Source of the DNA: Oscillospiraceae bacterium
Lineage (GTDB): Bacteria > Bacillota > Clostridia > Oscillospirales > Oscillospiraceae
Direction of reading: 5' to 3'
Assembly: GCA_031280855.1 (NCBI GenBank)
Contig: JAITGH010000167.1
Coordinates: forward strand, 1 to 6,309
DNA: 6,309 nucleotides
The first letter of the stretch is position 1. Every line of letters begins with the position of its first letter. Below, in pieces: positions 1-5,470 of this stretch. The notes under the pieces were generated by a model. It saw only the letters and a program-made list of their open reading frames with translations, was not told the origin of the DNA and ran no database searches. The translations under genes and the position numbers were made by a program.

Positions 1-120
1 CTGCATCAAAATCCGGCGATGACAGTCGCGGAGGTGCTCGGCGGGAACAGTTTCCGGCTCGCAAAGGGAGGGCTTTCCGATGAGGAGCTGCACTCCGACT
101 TTGCGGAGTTCGAGCTATAG
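1..120 (+). CDS. C-terminal end of an unidentified protein, possibly BREX ATPase BrxD
   Basis: The frame is open from base 1 to a TAG at 118-120 and gives the last 39 residues of a protein. The start lies outside the window. The fragment reads LHQNPAMTVAEVLGG near its beginning and ends in an acidic tail (DFAEFEL). No catalytic motif is visible, so the family cannot be read from sequence alone. It lies just upstream of, and in the same direction as, an Lhr-like helicase. In type 2 BREX loci the known gene order ends with brxD (a DUF2791 ATPase) followed by brxHI (an Lhr-like helicase), so BrxD is the best guess from context. Without the 102-bp insert and one duplicated 8-mer, its stop would lie only 31 nt from the helicase start, which fits an operon. 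That it is coding is fairly sure; the name is weak. Confidence 0.55.
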   Translation: MHQNPAMTVAEVLGGNSFRLAKGGLSDEELHSDFAEFEL

Positions 121-135
121 GGCGGACACTCGCCC

Positions 136-253
136 GAGTTAGGGGTAATGTCATAAATGTGTATATTGCTTCGTCTGCCTCCCTTGCAGTATCACAAACA
201 GCGGCGGTCGTTATCCTCGCACTACAACACATTTATGACATTACCGAGTTAGG
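136..253. repeat. 8-bp direct repeat flanking the inserted element (probable target duplication)
   Basis: GAGTTAGG occurs at 136-143 and again at 246-253, directly abutting the two outer ends of the inverted-repeat element at 144-245. Both copies are preceded by CC, so the exact boundary could shift by up to 2 bp. An 8-bp duplication bordering inverted ends is the usual signature of a transposition event. Removing 110 bp (the element plus one repeat copy) rebuilds a short intergenic spacer with an intact GAGTTAGGAG ribosome binding site. Confidence 0.7.
144..245 (+). mobile_element. Palindromic 102-bp element, copy A (MITE-like or structured-RNA element)
   Basis: The ends are a perfect 19-bp inverted repeat: ggtaatgtcataaatgtgt at 144-162 and its exact complement at 227-245. 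The interior aligns without gaps to the interior of copy B upstream of dnaA (162-225 against 5369-5432), with 42 of 64 bases identical. As plus-strand RNA it would form a long closing stem. Inside it, ATATTGC (163-169) can pair with GCAGTAT (186-192, one G-U), and GCGG (201-204) with TCGC (217-220, one G-U). It carries no convincing protein and no transposase, so it would be non-autonomous. The flanking 8-bp duplication supports insertion. It ends 5 nt before the helicase ribosome binding site. I do not recognise the family. Alternatives are a MITE of an IS with 8-bp duplications (IS256 family, for example) or a cis-regulatory RNA. Confidence 0.75.
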
Positions 254-255
254 AG
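251..255 (+). promoter_or_regulatory. Ribosome binding site of the helicase gene
   Basis: AGGAG sits 6 nt before the GTG at 262 and fixes that start. Its first three bases belong to the right-hand copy of the 8-bp duplication, so the insertion preserved the site. The stable stem of element A ends 5 nt upstream. Confidence 0.8.
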
Positions 256-261
256 CGCAGC

Positions 262-2439
262 GTGAACGTATTCAACAGATTGGCGCCGTACGTGCAAGAC
301 TTCATATACGCGAATAAGTGGACGGAACTGCGCGGGAATCAGATAGACGCCTGTGAGGTCATCTTCGACACGGATAACAACCTGCTGCTGTCAAGCGGTA
401 CGGCGTCCGGCAAGACGGAGGCCGCGTTCTTACCGATCTTGACGGAGCTGTGGAACCGCCCGTCGCGGTCGGTCGGCGCGATGTACATCAGTCCGCTTAA
501 AGCCTTGATCAACGATCAGTTCAAGCGGCTGGAGCAACTGTTGCTTGACGCGGATATCCCCGTTACGAAGTGGCATGGCGACGCGTCACAATCGAAGAAG
601 AACGCGTTGGTTAAGCGACCGTCGGGGATCTTGCAGATAACGCCGGAGTCGCTGGAGAGTCTGCTTGTCAACAAGCGCGGCGCGTGTATGAAGATGTTCG
701 CCGACTTGCGATTCGTGATAATCGACGAGGTGCACCATTTCATGCGCGATCAGCGCGGCGTGCAGGTGCTGTGCCAATTGGAGCGTCTCCAACGCCTGAC
801 GGATAACATTCCGCGGCGGGTAGGACTGTCGGCCACGCTGGGTGACCTTAACGCGGCAACGAAGTGGCTGAATACCGGCTCCGGGCGTAGTTGCACCGCG
901 CCTGCCCCCGATCTCGGGAAGCGAGGCGTACGCCTCCACGTTGAGCGCTTCGTAAAGGCGGAGACCTCCGGCGACGGCGCCGCGCTCTTACCGGAGCTTG
1001 CCGGGCTTGGTGATCGCGCCCACTTCGAGTACCTGTTCAAGATGACGCTCGACAAAAAGACGATCATCTTCACGAATAGCCGTGAGGAGACGGAGTTCGT
1101 TATCGCGAACCTGCGTGAGCTGGCGCGTGAGAAGAATGCGCCCGACGTTTACCGCGTACACCACGGTAACGTCTCCGCGCTATTGCGTGAGCAAACCGAA
1201 GACGAGATGAAAACGGGCGAGGAGAAGATCGTGACGGGCGCGACGGTAACGCTGGAGCTTGGAATCGACATCGGCGGCTTGGATCAGGCGGTGCAGATCG
1301 GCGCGCCGATCGACGTGTCCAGCTTCGCACAGCGTCTCGGGCGATGCGGTCGGCGCGGGCAAGTGCCGCAATTGCTGTTCACATTCGTCGAGGAAATCCG
1401 GACGACTGCGGCGGACGTGCTCGGGCCGATTAACTGGTCGTTCATACGCCTGATCGCGATTATCGAACTATACACGCGGTTACGCTGGATTGAGCCGCTG
1501 CAACCGCTGCGGCATCCGTACTCGCTGCTCTACCATCAGACGATGAGCACACTGAAGAGCGCGGGTGAGCTTTCGCCCGCTATGCTGGCGCAGGAGATAC
1601 TGTCGATGTCCGCGTTCGCGGCCATTACTCAGGACGACTTCCGAATATTGCTGACGCACCTATTGGAGACGGAGCACCTACAGCGCACGGAGAACGGCGG
1701 CGTGATAATCGGGCGCGCCGGTGAGCCTATCGTGAACCATTTCCAGTTCTACACGGTGTTTACGGTGCCGGAGTATTACCTCGTTAAAGACGAGAATCGC
1801 TCAATCGGGACGGTTGACAAAGTCTATCCGGTTGGGATTCGGTTCTCGCTTGCCGGTATAACTTGGGAGACACTGGAGGTCAACGCTAAGGCGAAGGTGA
1901 TCTTCGTGAAGCGCGTACCGGGTATCTCCGTCGTCGATTGGGACGTGGATTTCGAGTCGGAGCTTCACACCGTACTCGTACGGAAACAGCGTGAGATCTT
2001 GCTTGGGGACGATTCATACGTCTACCTGAGCGAGAGTTGCAAGGATCGGCTTACGGAGACGCGGTACTTGACTCGCGGAAGCGGATTGCTGACGAATCTT
2101 GTCACGCCGCTGTCGAATCGCAAGTTCGCGATCTTCCCGTGGGTCGGCACGCGGCAGTTGTTCGCGCTGCACTATGCGCTGTGCGCGGTAGGAGTGAAGT
2201 CGAAGATCCCGTGGCGCACGTGCGTATACCTGGAGTGCCTATTCGACGGCGACGCGGACGCGCTTGAGCAGATTATCCGCGGAATCTTGCGCAATTCTCC
2301 GGATCCCGGCACTCTGCCGCTGCCGGATAACATTCAAATCGACAGCAAGTACAACCCGTTCATTCCGCCGGAACTGCTGCGCAAGCAATTTGTAGAGGAT
2401 TTCCTCGACTTTGACGGTCTCGTAAGCGCGATGGCGTAG
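262..2439 (+). CDS. brxHI: Lhr-like superfamily 2 DEAD/DEAH-box helicase, probable BREX helicase BrxHI
   Basis: This 725-residue protein is an ATP-dependent nucleic acid helicase. The motifs run in order: a Q-motif-like glutamine (Q27), Walker A SGTASGKTEA (45-54), motif Ia SPLKALINDQ (77-86), Walker B DEVH (155-158), motif III SAT (190-192), motif IV region TIIFTNSR (267-274), motif V with ELGIDIGGLD (332-341), and motif VI QRLGRCGRRG (357-366). The roughly 360 residues after the helicase core lack motifs I can name. The form resembles the Lhr group (COG1201), but the protein is about half the length of full Lhr. In type 2 BREX such a helicase (BrxHI) follows brxD and helps block phage replication; that role is inferred from family and neighbour. 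The GTG start is supported by AGGAG 6 nt upstream. The gene converges on the methyltransferase operon with 38 nt between stops. A helicase of another defence cassette is the main alternative. Confidence 0.9.
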   Translation: MNVFNRLAPYVQDFIYANKWTELRGNQIDACEVIFDTDNNLLLSSGTASGKTEAAFLPILTELWNRPSRSVGAMYISPLKALINDQFKRLEQLLLDADIPVTKWHGDASQSKKNALVKRPSGILQITPESLESLLVNKRGACMKMFADLRFVIIDEVHHFMRDQRGVQVLCQLERLQRLTDNIPRRVGLSATLGDLNAATKWLNTGSGRSCTAPAPDLGKRGVRLHVERFVKAETSGDGAALLPELAGLGDRAHFEYLFKMTLDKKTIIFTNSREETEFVIANLRELAREKNAPDVYRVHHGNVSALLREQTEDEMKTGEEKIVTGATVTLELGIDIGGLDQAVQIGAPIDVSSFAQRLGRCGRRGQVPQLLFTFVEEIRTTAADVLGPINWSFIRLIAIIELYTRLRWIEPLQPLRHPYSLLYHQTMSTLKSAGELSPAMLAQEILSMSAFAAITQDDFRILLTHLLETEHLQRTENGGVIIGRAGEPIVNHFQFYTVFTVPEYYLVKDENRSIGTVDKVYPVGIRFSLAGITWETLEVNAKAKVIFVKRVPGISVVDWDVDFESELHTVLVRKQREILLGDDSYVYLSESCKDRLTETRYLTRGSGLLTNLVTPLSNRKFAIFPWVGTRQLFALHYALCAVGVKSKIPWRTCVYLECLFDGDADALEQIIRGILRNSPDPGTLPLPDNIQIDSKYNPFIPPELLRKQFVEDFLDFDGLVSAMA

Positions 2440-2477
2440 TATAGAGCACCCATTCGCGCAGCTATGCCGAGCCGACG

Positions 2478-3275
2478 TTACGACGCGTCGCGGATGCGGT
2501 CGCCCAAAGCTTTGATGTGCGCGGGAGTAGTGCCGCAGCAGCCGCCGACGTAGGCGGCTCCGCGCTCAACGTACCACATCATGGCGTCGGCGAACTCGTC
2601 CGCGCCCGCGCCCTCTATCTGGTTCGGCTGAACGAGCAGCGGAATGTCGGTGCAGGCTTTGAAGCGGTCGAACACCTCGCGAGCTTCAAGCGGGTTAAGC
2701 GTGCAGTTGAATCCGACGACGTTCGCGCCGCACATGTTCGCACATGCCGCGAATTGCTCGACGGTTGCTCCCATGTAGGTTGTACCGTCGGCGCGGAACG
2801 TTGCGGTGACGAATACGGGCTTAGAGCAGCACTCGTTCGCGGCGCGAAGCGCGATCTCGATCTCGCGAAGGTCGGCGAAGGTCTCCAGCAGTACGTAATC
2901 GGCGACCGGAGCACCGGCGGAGATGACGGCGGCGAACTCCGCATAGACGTCGTCGGCTGAAAGCTCGCCATACGGTTCCAGCAATCGCCCGAGCGGCCCG
3001 ATATCCAGCGCGATTGGTAAACCCGCACTTAGCGCGTTGGTCAGCGATTTCATCAGCATTTGCGTTATGTCGTACTCTGCCAGCGTTGAGCGGTACGGGC
3101 TAACGAGGAATGTGTTGGAGGTAGTGATTTGAGCGCCTGCGGCGGCGTACTCCGCGTGAATCTCTCGCACTTGTGAAGCGTGGGAGATGTTGGTAAGTTC
3201 CGGGTACTTGCCGAGATCGCCGATCTTCGATTGCAAGTACAGCCCCATCGAGCCGTCAAGAAGTATCGCGTTCAT
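2478..3275 (-). CDS. Homocysteine S-methyltransferase family protein
   Basis: This 265-residue cytoplasmic protein should transfer a methyl group to homocysteine to give methionine. It has the family's N-terminal LLDGSMG (residues 5-11), the GAQITTSNTF segment (about 48-57), LDIGP and LLETF. The zinc ligands expected of the BHMT/MetH/MmuM family are all present: Cys191 in GFNC and Cys246-Cys247 in the C-terminal GGCCGTTP. It is shorter than stand-alone MmuM (about 310 residues), close to a minimal barrel. The ATG at 3275 is chosen because AAGGAG stands 6 nt before it and the conserved DGSMG motif follows at once. A longer frame reaching about 3476 exists, but it runs through the hairpin spacer and over the corrinoid gene. 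It is the last gene of a three-gene operon, 73 nt after the corrinoid-protein gene, so methyl-corrinoid is the likely donor. Confidence 0.9.
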   Translation of the reverse strand: MNAILLDGSMGLYLQSKIGDLGKYPELTNISHASQVREIHAEYAAAGAQITTSNTFLVSPYRSTLAEYDITQMLMKSLTNALSAGLPIALDIGPLGRLLEPYGELSADDVYAEFAAVISAGAPVADYVLLETFADLREIEIALRAANECCSKPVFVTATFRADGTTYMGATVEQFAACANMCGANVVGFNCTLNPLEAREVFDRFKACTDIPLLVQPNQIEGAGADEFADAMMWYVERGAAYVGGCCGTTPAHIKALGDRIRDAS

Positions 3276-3281
3276 AGGAAT

Positions 3282-3287
3282 CTCCTT
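3282..3287 (-). promoter_or_regulatory. Ribosome binding site deciding the homocysteine methyltransferase start
   Basis: AAGGAG on the minus strand lies 6 nt before the ATG at 3275. It argues for this start rather than for the longer upstream reading frame. Confidence 0.8.
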
Positions 3288-3299
3288 CGAGGTTGGGAA

Positions 3300-3322
3300 A
3301 CGCCGCGCAAGCTGCGCGGCGT
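3300..3322 (-). other. Stable GC-rich hairpin between the corrinoid and homocysteine methyltransferase genes
   Basis: ACGCCGCGCA (3300-3309) pairs perfectly with TGCGCGGCGT (3313-3322), leaving a 3-nt loop: a 10-bp stem, almost all G-C. On the transcribed minus strand it is followed by only about three T residues and then CCC, so it lacks the T-run of a normal intrinsic terminator. It may partly attenuate transcription or act as an mRNA processing or stability element that sets the ratio of the two products. That role is inference; the hairpin itself is plain in the sequence. Confidence 0.7.
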
Positions 3323-3348
3323 AAACCGTAGTTACAGGCTTGAGCGGA

Positions 3349-4011
3349 TTATTTACCGGCTTTGAGGTCGGCAAGCGCCTTCTTGGCAAGCTCGGCGGCT
3401 GACGCGGCGTCCTCGCTGTAGCCGTCGGCGCCGATCTCGTCTGCGTAAGCTTGAGTAATCGGAGCGCCTCCGACAAGGATCTTCAGCTTGCGCCCGGTCT
3501 CCTTACGATACGCGTTTAGCGCGTCGGTGGCGTCCTTCATCGCGGGCATCGTGGTGGTAAGCAGCGCGGACAGCGCGACGATCTGGATCGAGGGATCTTC
3601 CTTAAGCGTATCGACGAACTTCTCGGTCGGAACGTCAACACCGAGGTCGAGAACCTCAAAGCCCGCGCCCTCAATCATCATCGCGACGAGGTTCTTGCCG
3701 ATGTCGTGCAGGTCGCCCGCGACGGTGCCGATGATCAGCTTGCCAATCGGCTCCGAGCCCGCGTCCTTAAGCGCGGGTGCAAGCACCTCAACGCCCTTCT
3801 TCATCGCACGTGCCGCGATCAGCATCTCCGGCACGAAGATCTCATTATTCTTGAACTTCTCGCCTACAACGCTCATTGCGCCGATCATGGCTTCGTTCAG
3901 GATCTCCTTCGCACCTTCTCCGGCTGCGAGAGCTTCCTCAACAAGTCCGGCGACGACCTTCACCTTGCCGTTCTCAACGGCGGTCTTGATTGCCTGTAGT
4001 TTCTCTGACAT
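3349..4011 (-). CDS. Corrinoid (B12)-binding methyl-carrier protein
   Basis: This 220-residue protein carries a methyl group on cobalamin between two methyltransferases. An N-terminal helical cap (about 1-85, of the B12-binding module seen in MetH and MtaC/MtbC/MttC) is followed by a Rossmann-like B12 domain (about 90-215). The cobalt-ligand motif DxHxxG is D100-L-H102-D-I-G105. The expected downstream S-x-L (S148-A-L150) and GG (G181-G182) motifs follow, so all cobalamin contacts are intact. The length is typical of stand-alone corrinoid proteins. The ATG at 4011 has GGAGG 8 nt upstream. It lies 52 nt after the UroD-family methyltransferase and 73 nt before the homocysteine methyltransferase, which makes it the shuttle between them. 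The substrate class (methylamine, methanol, methoxy compound or other) cannot be told from this subunit. Confidence 0.93.
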   Translation of the reverse strand: MSEKLQAIKTAVENGKVKVVAGLVEEALAAGEGAKEILNEAMIGAMSVVGEKFKNNEIFVPEMLIAARAMKKGVEVLAPALKDAGSEPIGKLIIGTVAGDLHDIGKNLVAMMIEGAGFEVLDLGVDVPTEKFVDTLKEDPSIQIVALSALLTTTMPAMKDATDALNAYRKETGRKLKILVGGAPITQAYADEIGADGYSEDAASAAELAKKALADLKAGK

Positions 4012-4063
4012 GTATATTTCCTCCAATTTTTTGTTGGCGTGGCTAACGTTGTTACGCGATGGC

Positions 4064-5170
4064 TTACTTCGCGAATTTCTTGCGGGAGTACTCATAGATC
4101 TTGCGGTACAGCAGCTCATTCCCGCCGAAGCTTGTGTTGACGAAGATAGTGTCGAGATAGTCGCCGTAGGTTGCAAGCCACTCGTCGATTTTCGTCTCTT
4201 GCTCTTCCGGTGTAAGTTGCGGCCCGAAGAAGCTTCCGACGCTGGGCCCGAACTCAACGTAGATCTTGCCTTTGTTCTCCTTGACGACTTTCAACCGATC
4301 GTTCATATCCTGACCCGACCATACGTCGACGTTCGCCTTGACCATCAGCGGAACGATGTTCTCAATCTTCCCGCAACTATGCAGGACGACGTAGTAATCC
4401 ATCGCGTGCGCGGTATCGCACAGACGCTTGAGGTGCGGGACGAGCATCTCGTCATACGTATCGTACTTGAGGAACGGTTTCTGCTGAGAGCCCCAATCGT
4501 CGTGGAAGTAGACCATCGACGCGCCGTAGTACTTCTTATAGTACTGCAGCAGTTTGATGTAGAGATCGGTAAGCTTCTCGAACAAGCGGTGTACGGCGTC
4601 CTGACATTCCTCGTCGATGAGCGCGACGGCGGCGTTCTGGAACTCCATGAAGGAGATAAGGCGCTCGAAGTATCCGGTCATGATCCACGCCATAGCGGCG
4701 CGTTTCTCGCCCATGAAGATGGGCTTATTGACAGCGGAGTTCCCCTCCCAGTCCCAGGTGTCGATATCGGGGAACGTGATGTGCTTCTCCCACTCGAGCA
4801 AGTCGTCGGGATCCTCAAGCAGTTGCTTGGTACCAGGCCGCACCATTGAGCCTCCGACGGCGGGTACCCACTCCCATTGCACGTTGAACATGTCGGGACC
4901 GCCGTAGTTCTCCGCGGTAAGGGTGTTCTTCTCGATAACGAAACCTCTGGCGATGTTATCGGGTACGATGATTGGGCAGAACGTGATTACGTCTCCGCCC
5001 TGCGGCGTCCAGATCTGCTGACCCTGCAACGCTCCGCCAGAGTCACGTTTAAGCGCGAGCTTAATGTTCTCAAGCGGCGTAACAGGAGTGTTGTAGATCG
5101 GCGTTCCGGGCATTGTTCCCATCAGCGACGGGAATGAACCCAGTTTTTCCAGTTCCTTAGAGATATCCAT
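4064..5170 (-). CDS. Uroporphyrinogen decarboxylase (UroD)-family corrinoid methyltransferase
   Basis: This 368-residue protein is probably the substrate-side methyltransferase (MT1) that demethylates a methylated compound and loads the methyl group on the neighbouring corrinoid protein. Length and overall pattern fit the UroD/MtaA/MtvB superfamily, and an LHSCGK segment gives the His264-x-Cys266 pair used for zinc in MtaA/MtbA-like members. The distal Cys that completes that site in the coenzyme M enzymes is absent: there is no Cys after residue 266. The protein is therefore unlikely to be a coenzyme M methyltransferase and is more like the bacterial demethylases. True heme-pathway HemE is unlikely given the operon. 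It is the first operon gene, directly behind a perfect promoter. I chose the ATG at 5170 (weak GGGTGA, 7 nt spacing). An ATG at 5185 would add five residues but has AAAGGA touching it. A start near 5227 would lie upstream of the promoter's own transcription start. The substrate is unknown. Confidence 0.87.
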   Translation of the reverse strand: MDISKELEKLGSFPSLMGTMPGTPIYNTPVTPLENIKLALKRDSGGALQGQQIWTPQGGDVITFCPIIVPDNIARGFVIEKNTLTAENYGGPDMFNVQWEWVPAVGGSMVRPGTKQLLEDPDDLLEWEKHITFPDIDTWDWEGNSAVNKPIFMGEKRAAMAWIMTGYFERLISFMEFQNAAVALIDEECQDAVHRLFEKLTDLYIKLLQYYKKYYGASMVYFHDDWGSQQKPFLKYDTYDEMLVPHLKRLCDTAHAMDYYVVLHSCGKIENIVPLMVKANVDVWSGQDMNDRLKVVKENKGKIYVEFGPSVGSFFGPQLTPEEQETKIDEWLATYGDYLDTIFVNTSFGGNELLYRKIYEYSRKKFAK

Positions 5171-5198
5171 AGTTGGTTCACCCATTCCTTTCTTCTGA

Positions 5199-5227
5199 AT
5201 TATACCACACTTTTGCCGATTTGTCAA
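5199..5227 (-). promoter_or_regulatory. Consensus sigma-70/SigA promoter of the methyltransferase operon
   Basis: On the minus strand, TTGACA (5227-5222), a 17-nt spacer and TATAAT (5204-5199) match the consensus at all 12 positions. TGTGG before the -10 gives an extended -10 (TGn). Transcription should begin near 5192, leaving only about 20 nt of leader before the ATG at 5170. A perfect promoter suggests strong basal expression or control by a repressor. Confidence 0.9.
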
Positions 5228-5295
5228 GTACTTTTTTCAAAGTCGTCGCTTGTAAAAACATATGCGAAAGTAAGCAACAGATCTTGGAAAAACAC

Positions 5296-5324
5296 TTGAC
5301 AAACGAGACGTTTTGTGGTATAAT
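5296..5324 (+). promoter_or_regulatory. Consensus sigma-70/SigA promoter of dnaA
   Basis: TTGACA (5296-5301), a 17-nt spacer and TATAAT (5319-5324) match the consensus fully, with an extended -10 TG at 5316-5317. The likely transcription start near 5331 leaves a leader of about 140 nt before the dnaA GTG, long enough to contain the whole of palindromic element B. Confidence 0.9.
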
Positions 5325-5349
5325 AGAGGTAAACGCATAAACAAGCCAT

Positions 5350-5452
5350 TAGATCTATCCTGAAACTGCGTATCACTTCACTCTCCACGCTTACAGTACC
5401 GCATACGGCGGCAGTCGTCCGCCCCGTACTACTCAGTTTCAAGACAGACCTA
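5350..5452 (+). repeat. Palindromic 103-nt element, copy B, in the dnaA leader
   Basis: The arms 5350-5368 and 5434-5452 are complementary at 16 of 19 positions, including an unbroken inner 8 bp (TGAAACTG with CAGTTTCA). All three mismatches are A opposite C. The interior (5369-5432) aligns without gaps to copy A (42/64 identical), sharing blocks such as CTTC, CAGTA, GCGGC, GTCGT and ACTAC. GTAT (5370-5373) can pair with GTAC (5395-5398), as at the equivalent place in copy A, with an A-U to G-C change. GGCGG (5407-5411) can pair with CCGCC (5419-5423). It should be transcribed as part of the dnaA mRNA and ends 5 nt before the Shine-Dalgarno sequence. No perfect flanking duplication is visible, so this copy may be older than A or not an insertion. 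A cis-regulatory leader RNA is the other reading. Confidence 0.75.
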
Positions 5453-5457
5453 TTATC

Positions 5458-5462
5458 GGAGG
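5458..5462 (+). promoter_or_regulatory. Ribosome binding site of dnaA
   Basis: GGAGG lies 8 nt before the GTG at 5471 and fixes that start. The stem of element B ends 5 nt upstream, the same distance as between element A and the helicase ribosome binding site. Confidence 0.85.
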
Positions 5463-5470
5463 TACAGACA

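Larger units (their letters stand above)
5171..5470. other. Divergent regulatory region between the methyltransferase operon and dnaA
   Basis: This 300-nt region has no gene. It holds a minus-strand promoter (5199-5227), an A/T-rich spacer (about 5228-5295) in which I see no clear motif, a plus-strand promoter (5296-5324), and a roughly 140-nt dnaA leader containing the second palindromic element. No match to the DnaA box TTATNCACA is evident, so there is no direct evidence for an origin here even though dnaA follows. Confidence 0.75.

Noticed and set aside
157..252. A 31-codon ORF (ATG at 157 to TAG at 250-252) running through element A, with an LQY and RR.S pattern echoed in the same frame of copy B.
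   Set aside because: Differences between the copies show no third-position bias (5 first, 9 second and 8 third positions in this frame). Copy B has no matching start or stop. There is no ribosome binding site; the ATG lies inside the stem.
136..253. Integron attC site, suggested by GTTAGG next to an imperfect palindrome.
   Set aside because: The two GTTAGG sequences are direct repeats, not the inverted RYYYAAC/GTTRRRY pair of attC. No integrase or cassette array is visible.
3276..3476. N-terminal extension of the homocysteine methyltransferase to about 3476.
   Set aside because: It would overlap the corrinoid gene and run through the hairpin spacer. The ATG at 3275 has an AAGGAG at ideal spacing and starts right before the conserved DGSMG motif.
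3488..4849. Long plus-strand open frame (453 codons) opposite the methyltransferase genes.
   Set aside because: It is the antisense of two clearly identifiable genes on the minus strand and shows no recognisable motif or supported start.
5351..5453. Imperfect 8-bp direct repeat AGATCTAT / AGACCTAT around copy B as a target duplication.
   Set aside because: The 8-mers fall inside the paired arms of the element and differ at one base. They are better explained as parts of the stem than as a duplicated target.
5320..5456. Inverted repeat ATAATAGAGGT (5320-5330) with ACCTATTAT (5448-5456) as an extra outer stem of element B.
   Set aside because: The left arm overlaps the -10 box and lies before the expected transcription start, so it would not be in the RNA. 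It also needs a 2-nt bulge, and copy A has no equivalent.
5333..5470. An open frame through element B that continues in frame into dnaA, with a TAAVV run also readable from copy A.
   Set aside because: A TAA at 5330-5332 closes it upstream, and no ATG or GTG with a ribosome binding site lies within it before 5471. The corresponding frame in copy A is not in frame with the helicase. A dnaA start at 5471 has a good Shine-Dalgarno sequence and the expected domain I beginning.
5171..5470. Origin of replication upstream of dnaA; TGTGGTATAA at both promoters resembles a reversed DnaA box.
   Set aside because: Each carries an extra base compared with TGTGGATAA and is explained by the extended -10 promoter. 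I found no TTATNCACA cluster.
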